Shown piece after piece: positions 29,888-43,898 of a stretch of 64,000 nt of DNA (position 1 is its first letter; each line of letters starts with the position of its first letter). The notes under the pieces were generated by a model, which had not been told where the DNA came from, made no database searches, and saw only the letters and a program-made list of their open reading frames with translations. A program made the position numbers and the translations under genes. The DNA comes from Paralvinella palmiformis (lineage: Eukaryota > Annelida > Polychaeta > Terebellida > Alvinellidae). Where the stretch lies: NCBI GenBank assembly GCA_025642065.1, contig JAODUP010000563.1, positions 1 to 64,000 of the forward strand. The letters are read 5' to 3'.

Positions 29888-32800
29888 TAGACAGATAGAT
29901 AAACCCAGACTCCAAGTCATCTTGGGAAGTGGCTACTTCTGCGATCAATTGTATTTATTCATGTCACAGGTGTATGTTCTGCGTGAAATCTACTTTACTG
30001 GTGCTGCTATTCTCCGTGTACGCCACGTGTGTTTAGATATGTCAGCTTGGGAAACGATATTAATTCCACTTCGGGACTGGTATTGATTTTGTTTGCATAG
30101 TTGTTAGAATATGTATTAATAAAAAATGGCGCTACTTTTGCATTAGGCAGCCAGGTGTACAAATAGGTAGCCATGTCCGATGGTAGACACATACATATGC
30201 TCTCAAGTCTCATGCATACAGATATTGCGGGATTTTGGAGTGAGGGCCAGTTTCATGATTTTACTGCACGTTATTGTGTTTACATAGCTTACTCATTTGG
30301 GAATATAGAGAATATGGGCTGGTAATACGTTACTGTAATAATGTAATATGTTCTAGGCATAGTGAGCATTTATAATTGCTTATTAATACACTTCATTTAA
30401 ATATATGCAGAATGTTACATGACACTTGTTAAATACAGCAGTCATTGCTGTGTTTGAAGGATTTGTTAGTTTAGTCGATAATCAAGTTTTTAAATCGTGG
30501 AAGTTCAGTGTTGTGTTTTAAAACCCTTAAACTTTGTTAAACCTGGCAATTGCCTGTCTAAGCATTGCGCGTGCATTGCAGTCCCCCAAACTAAAATGTT
30601 CACAATCAGATAGTCTCTTGATGATGAGTGAGTAATTAATATTTGTTTATACAAAGTGATGTGTTATATCTGTAATGAGATGTTTATTATTAATATTTCA
30701 GTGTTGAGTGTTCAATGTGCTTGCTCTCAGCTAATCCCAAACGTTGGTGTGTTACTTTTTTCTTCTGTTTTCTCTCGCCTTTTATTATTGTTAACGCTAA
30801 GCTCCATAGAAATGGCCACTGCTGACCAGCCCATGATTAGTCAGTTTCTAGGCTATAGCACTAATTCCTTCTATGACTGTGCTGCTTCTTGGCCAATTGA
30901 CAACTGTCCCCTGTTTGCTCTGTAGCTCTTTAACATTGTGCGTGTGCAGTGGGCTTGACATTCCAGGGCTGAAGGTGTGGGTTTTGAAGGACTCAGTTGA
31001 CAGGACAATATGTTCCTGTGTGCGTGATAATGGTATAACGACAGGACGAATACTGTACACATTGAGGACCATGTTTGAGGTATTGTGAAAGGAAGCCATC
31101 CCAGCTGTTCAGTCATAATGGGCAAATGAATATTATTATCTTTATTTCCATATTGATATGTGATTTTGTTTCTGCTTTTTGTTTTGTTTTTATAGTAAAT
31201 GCGCATACATCGGCATCAATAATGTATCCCCAGAACATAATTCCACTAACATCATGAATCAGGACCAATCCCCCTACTATTTATTTGGATTGTGATCCAC
31301 GGGGAGTTCTTCATTTAAAGTCCTCGGGGAGAAATACAAAAACTCACGTGTCCTTTCATTAAAATCTGTTCTGGCGCATTTTTTTAACATATTGAGAAGT
31401 GTCATGCCGGTATGTTACGGTGAGGTCACCCCAACTGATAATATCTAACTAACTGTAGTACCTGGTGAGTCTTACTGCGTAGGTAGGTAGATGGGTAGGC
31501 AGGCAGTGCCCTGTCTTGTGGCGCAGCCATCTATTTCTGTCGGCCTATCCTGAGTAGTGCTGCTGTCAAAAGGTGTATATCACCGTCCCCAGTGTCCGGC
31601 CAACCATGACCACTGGGAGAATGGGTCCCTTACAAAGACGGTTTTCTTGTGCTTTGCCCCGTAGCCTTGGACTGCTAAACTGGTTGAGGCGGTTCAAAAG
31701 TTCACTGAGGGACACTTATTCAGCGCCGTGGACAATGGTTTAGTAATTTATCCTGTACATATGATCGTTAGTCGTCGGTGTCGACGGTCTGTCCGAATGC
31801 GTAAAGCCCCCGAGGATCTTTGCTGACTAGCATCGTGTTGGCGCGACGTGGCGCAGTGTTGTCCGGTGGGCTGAAGGCTTTCTTGGTTGTCACGGTGTGA
31901 CTCCCAATTACAGGAGTCCTCTGTATGACAACCCCGCTACCCAATGACAGTCGACCTCTTAAAGCCAGATTGTTCACGAGATAAAGCTACCCGGTGGCCT
32001 CTTTTATTATTGTGTTCGACCTGCTTGCTCGATGATATTTTCCCACAAAATTTTCCTGGCAGTTAAATGAGTTTTACAGAGACGTACCATCTATTTCAAG
32101 GTTTTCTCTCTCCAAATAGAATTTGAGGTTAAGTGTGGGCATGCGTGTGCGCGCATTCTGTGGAAACGTGGTCACAGACACAGAATGACAAATCCTCATT
32201 ACATCAGCTGAATGATTCATCAAGGGGTTAAAGTAAATGAATATCAGTACAGTGACTTTTCATATTAATATTATATTTTGTATGTAATGTTTATCAGTCT
32301 CAACTGACGTGTGAGGACATGTATGTGCATAGTCCATATTAAAAAAATTATCTCTGAGTGATAAGGGAAGAATGTGTTAATGTGCCATTTTCTCGGCAAG
32401 TGTATGAAAATAAGTATATAGCCACATGATGCTGCTTGAGATCTGCCAGCAATAATTGTTGTTTTTGCTACAGCTGTATCAAGCGAATTTGTGGGAAATA
32501 AAACCCATGGCATTTCAGCATATGTGGATTGTTTGAAAAAGAACATGTCAATATAGTATGCACACGCACATGATCTATGTTGCTATTGGTTTTTGGATCA
32601 CATTGGATTTTCCCTCGTTGTTTTGTGGTATGCTGGGCCCACAGGATGGGTTTTGCTTCTCTGTGCAAGATTATTGATAGATTTGCCTATTAAAAACTGT
32701 GGGGGGGAGGAGGAAGCATCTGGCATTCTCCATATGGGACCATTGCCGACATGTTGACTCTGATGTTGAATATCTGAGCCCTGATGTTGTGCTGGGGGCA

Positions 32801-35800
32801 TTCATTTCTTTTATCTGTCACTGTCTGGCTGGCTGATGCTGGTTGACTGGTGGAAAGGGACATAGTGTGTCAGGTAAGTTGACCAACCAGAAGATGTTTT
32901 ATCGCAAATTTAGAAATATATCGGTGATACAGTGAACGTATAACCCTCAAGAACAATAAACAGCTGGATCTTGCCAATTAGCTGTTTCTATATCTTATTC
33001 AGATGAATTTCTGTTGTGGTTTTCTTTTATGTGCTTAAGCTAACAATAAAATACAGAAAATATAAGGGTGTAATCCCATTATTTGAGTTGTTGTTACCAT
33101 TTGTTACTTGATCATGGCAATTAGTGTGTAGAGCTTATTCAAACCTTTAAACTGTGTGTGTTTATAATTCAGTTAGTAATAGATATTTCAAAAATGATTT
33201 GCAAAAAAAATGGGCTTCACTTCAATTGGTCAGAATTGGCTGTCATGACATCAGTGGCTTTTGCTTGATCTTGTATATCAAAATTTTGTTTAGCCTTTTA
33301 TTTATAGTTTATGTAACTATTTGGAATCAACCTTTGGGACATGCTGCAGAAAGAGTGTGATGTATGACTGGGTGTGCCAGATAGTGGAAATTGCCCGTCA
33401 GCAGTTAAGTCGTATATTTAGTTTTGAAATTAAGTCCAACATAAATTAACGGCCTCCTTGTAATTCTTTGCATTGAAGTCGCTCTTCGTCATCAGCACAA
33501 AACTGATTCCAAGTGGGGCCCTTTTGGCAGAACAAAAGCGCTTGGAGTGATAAGAGTTCATCGTTCAGCTACTCTGCACAGCTTCCCTTTTTTCAAATAA
33601 AGTATGTATCTTTTCAAACCTTGTGTTAAATCTTGTTTATGTCTGGGCTCTGTTTATGTGGCAGATCTCGACAGAAAATATCCACAGTGTTCGAGATAGA
33701 TAAATTAACTGTTTCAGAAGCACTGGAGCGGGAAAGTGGTTTATCAGCCTGAAAGCGCATTTTGTTGATTATTGTTTTATAGACAATTCTTGCTAATTTT
33801 GTTATATCGAAAGCTCCGTGTTGCAACGAATTCGGGGAGTATCATCCCTCCTGGATATCGGCGTTGGAGTGGGGTGAGTCAGCATTTTATACATCTAGGT
33901 CACAAACAGATGCCACTCCTCGAGATAGATAAACACTCTCTGTAAGTGGCTGTATGTCGCCCGTTTTCCATAACAAGTAAATTGAAAGACCAACTTTTTT
34001 ACCCAGGTTTTAACCAGATTGAATTCTGTTTGTGCTATATAACCAGATGAATTGATTATGAACATTTTGCCCGGAGCCAGATTCATTCACAGATAGGGCG
34101 TCACGCCGAACAACGGGAAAATGTAGCGGTTTTATATATGGATGCATTATTCTATATAGTAATAGATAAAGTTGTGGGGGGATGGAGCGGGTCGGGCCAA
34201 GCCGACAGACGCACATACTGTAGGCGTTTATGTGACGGTAGAAAACTGGCAGGTAATACATCAGTGTGGGAAAAAGTGCTACCCCACCATGGATGGCTGC
34301 GCAGAAGAAATACTCGGGCCACAGGGCCTGTTTCCAGTCCTAGCACACTGCGCAACTAGTGTGTCTGAAGGGGCGTTTGGCGTTTAACGCCGACCGAATC
34401 TCCTGAACCGTGACCACTCCAAAGGAATGCTCCTGCCAGCTTCCTGTGATGGGTTTTTTGGTCCAGGCTACAGGTATCTTGGTTCGGTTCACCTGAGGTC
34501 TTGTAACTGTATCCACTGTGTTAGACCCCTCTGGTGAAGTGTGCTTACAAAACAGATAAAATTCATCGGTTCGTGGTGATTCATTCTTCAAGTTAAATCC
34601 ACACTCTTTCCATCCCCTTTATTATTGTTACACCCCTGGTTAATATTCATAAGGCATCATTTACATGGATGGTCGTTAAACAACATTCATCCATCATTTA
34701 CCTGAGTCTATCTTTTCCCTACCCTATTTGTCATCGTCCAATGTCAATATTAACTGCCACAGATCAAAACTGATGGGATGAATGTCTACTTATTTGGATA
34801 CCACTTGGTTTCCTGCCTTAGCTGGGTTTTGTAATAGACAGTAATGGCCTATTAATAGTTATAATATATATATAGTTTGTTTAGTAGTCTCTTTACAGTA
34901 TGTATTAAATATCTCCTGATGGTTATTTCCTTTTGATACGATTTTGATTTGTTGTGAGGGATTTTGTTAATTCTCAGACGTTTTCCATAGTTCATGAAAT
35001 CTGGGTTGTTTTGTTTTGTTTGGTTTGGTTTTTTTAATGGGAAGGGGTCTCTGCACTCACATTTTCTAGGCGCATAATGCTAAATGATTGAAAACAGCAA
35101 AATAATTATGGATGCTGCTGGATTGTGGCTTATTGTGGATTCTGCGTTCTGGGAAAAACCACCAGTTCATTACTACAATTGGCCGATTTAATTGTAAACA
35201 AGTCGATTCAATTTTCGGGAAGAATAAAGAATTGGAAATTTAGGATTAATTTGAAGTCTGTAGGTTATCTGTACTTCGAAATGTTCCTTTCTGGCATTCT
35301 ATGTCCAAGTTAGCTTAGAACACTTGAAACAAGTGTAAACGTGAACTGTGATAATTTGTTGTTGTGCCTTTTGTTTTCTGGAACTGTCCCACACCAGTCA
35401 TGTATTTAAACTGCGTGAGAGACAGTCTGATATCCCCATCGTTATATTACTAGTGATCACATGCTGGTGTCTAGCTCTGGTCCGATTTCTCTGTTGTTAT
35501 TACAATATGAGCAGTGCTGTTGTCGGGCTGATGTTGGCATCTCTGTGCGGTATAGCTAGCTGGTTCAGGGCCCTAGTTTTCCTGTCACACTGCTTGCAGG
35601 TCACCAGCTCCCGGACACAGCGAGCGCTTTCCTCGGTGCCAACTTTCACTTATCTGGGTCATACAATATCCCACATTCTGTACGAGCACACTGGGTTGGG
35701 TTTTTTTTGCATGCGAAATGTGTCCTGCCAGAAAATTACCAGGACTTGGCCAACGTTTTTACGCCGCCGCTTGCTTGCCTGGGCTCGCTGCCTGACACAT

Positions 35801-37209
35801 TTATTTTTATCCTCGGTGGAAATCATTTGACGGTTTCCTAACTGTGGGGCGGTGGTTGTGGCGGTGTTGGTAGCAAAGAGACATTTCGAAGTCTGCCTAC
35901 GTCTAGTGGTGGAGCGAATGGTTCTTGCTTGGACTTGTCTTCGCCTTTGGGACACTTGGCCGCTCCTACAAGTCTGAAGAGGGTTCCTGTTGGAGACATC
36001 CTGGCTACACGTCTAACAGGTAGGAAAGCCAGACCTTTGTCACACTTCGAGCAGCCATCAAATGTCTCCTGATCTTTTATAACCGGGCGGTTATTATTAG
36101 TAGGGTACTTGGGTTTACCCTAATTAGGCTTCATCCTCAGCCTTTACAGTTGAGACCGTACAGTCTAAGGGCTGATGTGATAATATTTATCTTAAGCCCG
36201 ATTAGGTTTAGTAATGTCGTGGTTTTTTATTGTTTATTTTTTGCTGTGCGGTTGTTTTAAGCCTGTGTGGTGTTTTGAAATTAGTTTTCACGAGAAGCGG
36301 TTCTCTCAGTAGCCAACTGAAGAGAGCTCACCAAGCGAAGTTAATCATATCATGTTTAATCAGATGATTAATCATTAGTTACTGTTGTTTTGTCCCATTT
36401 GGTTTGTAGGCCCATCCCAGCCTGCTCTCTCTCTCTCTCTTCTGCTTGTGTGTGTGTGCGTGTGTGTACTGGGATGTACTCTTTCGGCTGTAACTTGACA
36501 CTGGAGTTATCAGGGCCCTGGATGGATGGGGACAGGCCATGTGGACACGTGGTGTTGGAATTTCAAGGATCAAGTGGCGATCCTAGAAGTAAACAGGCTC
36601 TTATGGCCGCTAATAGCCAGCAACTGATAGGTGAGGCGCAGTTCAGCTTGTCTCGTGGGAGTTTGTTAGTCAGCCAACGAGGGTTCAGCATATATCGACT
36701 AGTTAAATCATTTGGATCTGATTCCTGGTGGGATTAATCCCCGCAGTTTCGCTCGCTAGCAAGACAAATGACCATTAAGATCCATGCCTAGCAGGAACGT
36801 TAACACCTGTTCAGTTGAACTTCATGTTGTAGACCTTCACCCTTCGGCTTATAAATGTTTCTGCTGAAAAACCAACTGAAGAACTGTGCTGTGGTGAACT
36901 AGCTCGTCCAGGAATGTCCCAACCAACGGAAATGAATCCCAGACAGGCTGTACCGTAATGATGCTGGTATCCACTTCTGGAATTTGTCTGGAACAGCTAA
37001 CCCATGCCAACCCTAATTTTAAATGCGTTTAATTTATCCAGGTCCTCCCCCGCCGGACCGCAGGCTTTCCCATCGTCTCTGGAGCAAGTATCTCGTCACC
37101 GAATCCAGGGACAGGCTTGGATATAACAGTGCTCTGACCCGAGAGGTCATTTCACCCAGATAATACCAGCTCTCAGTGGGATCCGGAATGAATACAGGTC
37201 CCTCTTGCC

Positions 37210-37253
37210 CTCTCTCTCTCTCTCTCTCTCTCAATATATATATATATATATAT
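37210..37253. repeat. Compound (CT)n-(AT)n microsatellite
   Basis: Twenty-three bases of CT run directly into about 21 bases of AT. Shorter compound tracts of the same layout occur at about 39187-39215 and 40840-40880. Confidence 0.95.
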
Positions 37254-37516
37254 TCCCTACTCCCTCCCGCTCCGGTGATTGATGGCCATTCTGTGGAAGA
37301 AGATCAGGAAATCCTTTTGCCGTCGGCATAACAGATGATAGATCCAAGTGGGGGCACTATGTAGACGAGTTTAAGGCCCTACAGATTGATCTTAATAAGC
37401 TGTCAGCATTTCAGCAGGTAGTTTTACAGATCTGATCATGATAAATGCCCTCCTGACGCCCATTCCCATTATCACTGTGTATAGCTATGGATGTTTGATG
37501 CGTTCCAAGTAATAAA

Positions 37517-37543
37517 TGTGTGTGTGTGTGTGTGTGTGTGTGT
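37517..37543. repeat. (GT)n microsatellite
   Basis: About 27 bases of alternating GT. Other GT/TG tracts lie near 36450, 38140, 40870 and 41000. Confidence 0.95.
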
Positions 37544-40480
37544 TATAACGTTTATTGGAGACCGAAAATCGTTGCCTGATGCTAAGTTTAATTCATTTCG
37601 GGACAGGGGGAATTTTTTATTTAATCTAGAAAATACTTTGCGAGTATTTTGTTGGAAGTGAATGTTCGTTGCTGGAAAAGAATACCATTTGTAGGGATTG
37701 GATCGGTGATCTGGGATGTGTGGGGCTTTTGAAAAGTGAGCCAGCCGCTAGAGCGCAGGGAATTCCTTGTTTTCTGTACCGCGGAATGGCTAGAGTCCAG
37801 GCTTGTTAGTGTCACATGACTATCACCTCAGTAGGTGGGATCGCCCATTGTGTTGTAATTTGTGCTATGTAGGTCGGCGATAATGCATTTGCATATTAAG
37901 CAGGTTGACCTCTTGTCCCTGTTTCGTACCTCCCCCATTATTTGACCGCGGACCATGGGGACTTTGGACACATTGTGTTTGGAGCGGCGGCGTCCTCTGT
38001 ACGTATATTTATATGCATTAATCTGGCGGCCAAAAAACACCCAACAGAATACATCTCACACGGCCACTTATGGAGTTTGCCTACTCCCGCATATTATCAT
38101 AAACTATGATCGTGTATAAACATGTCTAGTTGTGTGTGTTGTGTGTGTGTGTAGAATAGCCACCATCCAGCAGCTACTCTCCTTGTTTTTCAAAGAAGTA
38201 TAAGAACATCCATAGGTTGGTTAATGTTGGGGAATAAATTTACAACTTTAGCCATTAACGCGGAATTATGTGTGTGCGCGCGCGTGTGATCGATAGGATC
38301 CGCAAACTCCTTTCCAGGGCCCCGAAAATCAATAAACGACCTGTTGTTGGGTGGCCCAGGGTCATACTCCGACATATCATACGGTAGGGGACTGGTGGCT
38401 GACAGTACGATCTGGTCTCTCCGCTCCACGGGCGTCCAAGATCGATAAACAACCTGTTGCCGTGTTAAGCCCGGTCCCCAAGGCGGCCGACGACCAGTAC
38501 AGGTAGCTAGCGGCTGGCTTATTATTGACACACCTCGGCATACCTGTACTTTGGCGTCGGTCGGAGGTTCAAGTTGGGACAGGATTTCGGGAATGATTGC
38601 CAGGCGCACGGTGATATATATATATATATAATGTAATGTACGCCTCTTTTTTTCCACTGGCCCCATAATCAGGCGCACCGTGTCAGCGGAGTGTTCTCTC
38701 GCATGTGACAAATCACCACTCGATAGGCTAATCTCCTCGGCTTATGTAAAAGATTAGTGACCCTCTGCTGCGCTCCGGTCAGGAGGGTTTAACTGATCCG
38801 AGTATGTGGGGGTCGTGAGATGGTAGTGGTGGTGGTAGCCGGTCTTTGCCTGCGCTGATAAACTGGGCAGAATGCTCTGGCTTAGCTGATAAATTGGGCA
38901 GAATGTGGCTGTTTATCGGGGCGCCGCGTGAGATTTGGCTGGACTTCGGTCACTTGGATGATTCGTTTTTTTGTTTGTTTCCATTTGGTTGTTACTCAAC
39001 TTCCTGCCTTCTGGTTTGGATGACGACTTCGCCCAGTGACTTATTGGTCGTCGTTTCTGTCAGTGGTGCTGGTGTTAGAGAACAAACGACACAGGGTCTA
39101 GTGTGTGTGAGTGTGTGTGCGTTTAAAAACAACTAATTAATTGCTCTTTGATACATAAGCTGTATATCTTTCCAACCCCCCAACCCCCTCTCTCTAATAT
39201 ATATATATATATATTTGCTTGCCCCTTAGATACGATGAAATGGAGTAACAGCCTTGAGCCCTTTGTTTATGTGGAACTATGCAGAAGTTAACGGTAGACC
39301 TTGTGACTATAATAAATTATATTATTTTAAAAATGGGGATGGGATATATATAAACCACATTAGATAAGTTCTGTAATTTATATCTGGACGCGAGGGTCAA
39401 TTTTATTTTATTGTTAGAACTTGTGAAATCCGCAAACGATGCATTCAGCCCACATCGCATGTTTGTGTAGCCGAAGATATTTGTTTCACTTTTGTATTAG
39501 CAGCTTCCGTAGCCGTGGGTTCTACCCCAGCACCAGACGCTAACTGTTCATTTGATAATTGTTTAGTGTTTTGTCTAATCTTTCACTTCCTCCATCTATC
39601 CCATTATATAACAAATGGCATGCCATGGTTAAGCGTGACCACGGTGTTTAAATAATTTCGGAAGGATCTATCGAGGTTCCCCTCTGTTTTAATGGTCTCG
39701 TTATATTGGCGTAATCACTACAAAGTTGGCCATTCATCAAGCGATCCGTTGGCTCTTTGTGCCGAGCATATGGCCAAGGCCTTTCACACTTCACCTAACT
39801 CTCCGATCTTATACGGGCCGACAGACATCAATTGTTGTTGTTCCTGGTCACGCCATGTCTGCGAGCCGACGTTTCCCCCAGGATGCCTGCCGTCGTCGTG
39901 GTTTTGTCTTCTTTAGCGATGCGGCGTGCCTGCGATAAAACTGTGTTGATGACATCATGCAAAGCCACCCTCAACCACAATCCCGGAATCAGTGAAGCAA
40001 GCCACCGACTTCACACACAGCCAGACAGAGAGAGAGCTGGCTGCGCATTCCTTCGGCGCATGATCTCTTCAGCATTACAAAGCTACGACCTACATTCTTG
40101 AGGCTGAACTTTTTCCCCTCAAGTACTTCTCTACGTATGTGTACGTACGTACGAGCGGAGATCTGTTTTTGGCTCGTATTGTTCGACGGCTTGTGTTTAG
40201 AGGCGATGGCGCGCTCAAGCGGTCGGGGCCTGCTCCCAAGATCTTCAAGCGTGGGTCATTGAGGACGAAATTAGTACCATCGTTTGTGTGACGGGCTATA
40301 GAAGCGGCTCCTTCCCCGCAGGGACGGCTTTGCCGATGATACATTCATTCAGTGCAACAGGAAGCCCGAACCATTACCTATCCGCTTTGGGTTGCTGAAG
40401 CATGATGTTCTAGGTTCTAGCATTACTTGTATCGGAGCCTTGGTCTGTCGGTATAGATCCGGGCGCCCCGAAGCCCCGTG

Positions 40481-40502
40481 TTCCCCCCCCCCCCGGGGGG
40501 AA
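40481..40502. repeat. C12-G6 homopolymer junction with hairpin potential
   Basis: TT, twelve C, six G, AA. The two halves can pair into a G:C hairpin, and the neighbouring sequence (GGGCGCCCCG, CCGGGGAG) is also GC-rich. Homopolymer lengths may be affected by assembly error. Confidence 0.8.
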
Positions 40503-41416
40503 CCGGGGAGTTCGAACGAAAAGCAATTAAAATAGAAATGTTGACGACTGGCAGGAGTAATGGCGTTGTAAAGGAGTGCCGCGGCGTATTACACTTCTGG
40601 GAAGTATACAGCTATGTCTCTTGCCTTTCTCAGGGGACCTGACAATGACCCCCGGTCGTTGGAGTGGTAAAAGCCGCTGAGGCGTAACCGTATTTGCTTA
40701 CAACTCTTGGGAACCAAGTAGCTTTTGGAGGAAAGCCACCATACCGTCGCTGTGGCGGCCGTGATAGGATCAATTTGGATAACGACTCTAGCACTAGGGG
40801 CCCCTGAAATGTGGCTCGGATATGTCGGGCAGGCGGGCGTCTCTCTCTCTCTATGTATGTGTGTGTGTGTGTGTGTCTTGCTGTGTTCTGAAGCATTACA
40901 GACAACAATGGTCGAGAGTCCCCCCTTTGGCTCCTAGTGCACTGATGAATGTTCCTACATTGGTCCAACAGGTTGTCACCGGACTGGCACATGAGGGCTG
41001 TGTGTGTGTGCGTGTGTTGTTTAAGGCTCAGAAAAGGCTGTGGCCTAATCCCTGGTAGCCGGCCGAGGGGGAGTTGCCGATCGAGGCTTAACTGCCGGCC
41101 CGAAGTGTTTGTCTTTCCCTCGCCTATGTGGTCACTAGGGGCTTGACACAAGTACGAACAGGAACTCTCCGTTGGAGAACTGTAACGGGCTGAAGCCCAA
41201 TGCTAGGATAGCGATGCGTTAAATAGTGGAGGAATCTGTTTCACTTGACAGTAGTTTGGTGGGATGGTCCCTGTGACTAACGGTAAATATTAGCCATTCA
41301 ATATTCAGCTAGCTTTGGGACGCCAGTGTTTCACTGTGGAACTGATCGGTGACTAACCTAAAGAACGAATAGTAGGCGAAATATTTCGATTCCACCGAAG
41401 TTTCCTTACATGAGAA

Positions 41417-41419
<3 letters not shown>

Positions 41420-41451
<32 letters not shown>
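41420..41451. repeat. (AT)n microsatellite
   Basis: About 32 bases of uninterrupted AT. Confidence 0.95.
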
Positions 41452-41453
<2 letters not shown>

Positions 41454-41952
41454 CTTAGGAATTCATTGTGGTGGATCAGTTTCGAATATTACTGCGATAG
41501 TTCCAACGAATCACGACCTTGTTTGAGAACTTTGACCGATGCTGATTTCGTTGACAGATGTAAGTAACAGCTAACTGGCTGTAATAGAAGTTGTTGTGAC
41601 TTCGATGCTTGTCGTATTCATATGATATTGTGGTAATGATAGCAGGTAGCAAGGAATGCCATATCCTTGGTTTAGCTTGAAATTTGTAATGTAGATCTAA
41701 TTTACAGTTGTCATATATATGTGGTCTTGTAGTTCCATGGAGAAGTATCAGAGCATGCGTGGAGGCACACGCATACCCATACATATGTTGCATGTTGTGC
41801 TGTTGATGAATGCAGGTTACGAGCCACTGGTTATGAGATGGGATGATTTTGTTCTGTATATTAATGAGAACTGCCCTCTATGCCGGAAACGCCGTCTCTC
41901 TGTTTCCCTCATTATGTGTCATTTGTGACAGGAAAATGTTTAGTGCTCCACG

Positions 41953-41979
41953 TCTCTCTCTCTCTCTCTCTCTCTCTCT
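41953..41979. repeat. (CT)n microsatellite
   Basis: About 27 bases of CT. Confidence 0.95.
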
Positions 41980-42166
41980 GGCTGACTGGGTGTGCTGGTT
42001 GGTTATCATGTAGTGCGCTCACTGATGTATAGTGCTACGTGATGAACACCGCACTCTGAGCCTATATCCTGGAGCAAGTTTCCAATCACTGACCCATCCC
42101 CCAGTTGCAACTTGTGACCAATGTTTTAAATGGAATGTTTGCAGCTGATTATCACAAACTCTCACC

Positions 42167-42170
<4 letters not shown>

Positions 42171-42199
<29 letters not shown>
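42171..42199. repeat. (GT)n microsatellite
   Basis: About 29 bases of GT. Confidence 0.95.
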
Positions 42200-42200
<1 letters not shown>

Positions 42201-43898
42201 CATATAGTTTTACTCTGGATTTTTCTCACATTGATTTTCACCAATAATCTTTCTACAGTCTGTGAATTTATCATGGGATAAAGTCATAAAGTTTTACAAT
42301 CACTGATAGTCCCCAAATTTCTAATATTAATCAACACTATTTTACTTGTGGTTTTATTCTTTTCCCCTTAGGCTTATTACTGTGTATGACATGATATTTT
42401 GTAGTGGAATGAAATTATTGACAATTTTCTTTAAGATATATTTCTTCATAATTGTTATAGCCAATTTTTCCTTAATTTTATCATCTAGTTATAACATTTA
42501 ATGCTCTAAAAATTATTCCATATGAAAAGGATAACTTTTTTATTAATGCTGTACAGCTCAGAGATACTTAGTAATAAAAGGTGTGCTTTCAACACCGCCT
42601 TTCTAATTGTGTCTAGAATATATTCCTTGCCTCACTGTCCTGAGAGACCCCTAGATCTCTGACAGTGATTCCACTGAGGGATTACAATTACACTGGCTTA
42701 ATTGTATATTCCTTTGATGAACTGATTGGTTAGCCAGAATCGCAATTAACATAGATGACATAACATTTAATTGGGAGTTAGCTATTGGCTTGTGGGATGT
42801 TGTCATACAACTTAAATAATATTATGTATCCAATATACCTGGAGGTATTTAGCTATAATATACAGTCCTGTTTTCATGTATGCAAGCACACATGGAAACA
42901 TGCAGTTGTTTATCAGTAGATGGACTTGTTTTGTTTAAGTTGTGATATAAACATGATCAGTGTACAAAGAAGTGTCCGTTGTACGTTCCGCTGGTGGCAA
43001 ATATTTTACCTGCTTGTTGGAATTAACATTTCATTGAACTATTTTCTAATGCATGAATAATCATTTGTAAATTTGGAAGACTGACTTGTCATTTGCATGG
43101 TATTATTGGTTAAGAATGCTTGATGTATAGCTGTCACCATTGTCCAGTATCCTTTCGCTGTGAGCATTCATACCGCCAATTGATAATAGACATTCCGCCT
43201 GTTATAGAGGAACTCAAGGCAGCTCAAACGCCAACGACTAAATTACATATTGTATGCTGGAGACTTCAATGGGAAGGTGTGTGGCAGGTAAAAGTGTGTT
43301 CATAGAAGTGTGCTCCATACATCTAAAGACTGGCCAGTCCTTCCGCGCGCATGCCATTACCATTATTTATAGTAGTAGCCCGGAGAACGTCTTCACTTTT
43401 GGCTATATTGCCAGGACAGTTCTCTCACTTAACAGCATTAGCCTTACGGGTCTCAATCATTATAGCAGTGGGTTAGGAGTGACTACATTTCACCTTCATG
43501 TTTATTGTTCAGGTTCTCTCCGTTATCCTGTAATGCTGTGACTTGGGTTTACTTTTTTCCACTCTGTTTTTGGTGTGTGTCATTTCACTCTGTATGTGGT
43601 CTTAACTGCTAGCACTTTGCACTGTTACTTCGGCATAACACAGTAAAAATTTTGGGATAATTCTGGATTAGTTTGAATTTCTAGAATAGCATCACCAGTT
43701 GTAGTTGTTTCTCCTGGTACTTCTCATTGTGGAATTCTAAAAAGAGGCACCACTGAATGACCATTTTGTGCCAGTATGTGTGTGGTCAAGCCCAGTTCAG
43801 GCATTCCCTCACTTAAATATAATTGTTATACATTCATAGATACTGAGTTTAAAAGGTGTCTCAACTGTAATTGTTTATTATTTCTGTATTTTTTGCAG

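Larger units (their letters stand above)
23452..43898. other. Large non-coding region, probably 5' intronic/regulatory sequence of zinc-finger gene A
   Basis: Open frames here are short, lack motifs, and several begin without ATG. From about 28.5 to 41.9 kb GC content and CpG frequency are clearly higher than in the rest of the window, and microsatellites cluster. A perfect plus-strand donor CAG/gtaagt sits at 32873/32874, and the first strong acceptor before gene A is at 43898. I therefore read the region as promoter(s), non-coding first exon(s) and first intron of gene A, but transcript data would be needed to place exons. Confidence 0.45.

Noticed and set aside
35348..35830. 160-codon hydrophobic open frame on the plus strand
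   Set aside because: It begins with GTG rather than ATG, has no recognisable domain, and overlaps an equally long basic frame on the other strand; likely chance in a GC-richer segment.
38190..38711. 173-codon minus-strand frame
   Set aside because: No family resemblance, includes an AT microsatellite, and alternates with frames on other strands; not supported as coding.
39500..39540. GTGGGTTCTACCCC, resembling a tRNA T-arm
   Set aside because: No A-box or acceptor stem at the proper distance; not a tRNA gene.
40630..41151. 173-codon minus-strand frame with HTHTHT and similar stretches
   Set aside because: The translation is largely microsatellite and low-complexity sequence.
43123..43305. 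Short frame with YSCHHC that hints at a zinc finger, ending near a CAG/gtaaaa donor
   Set aside because: Only one C-x2-C and no proper histidine pair; joining the donor to the acceptor at 43898 reaches a stop at once.
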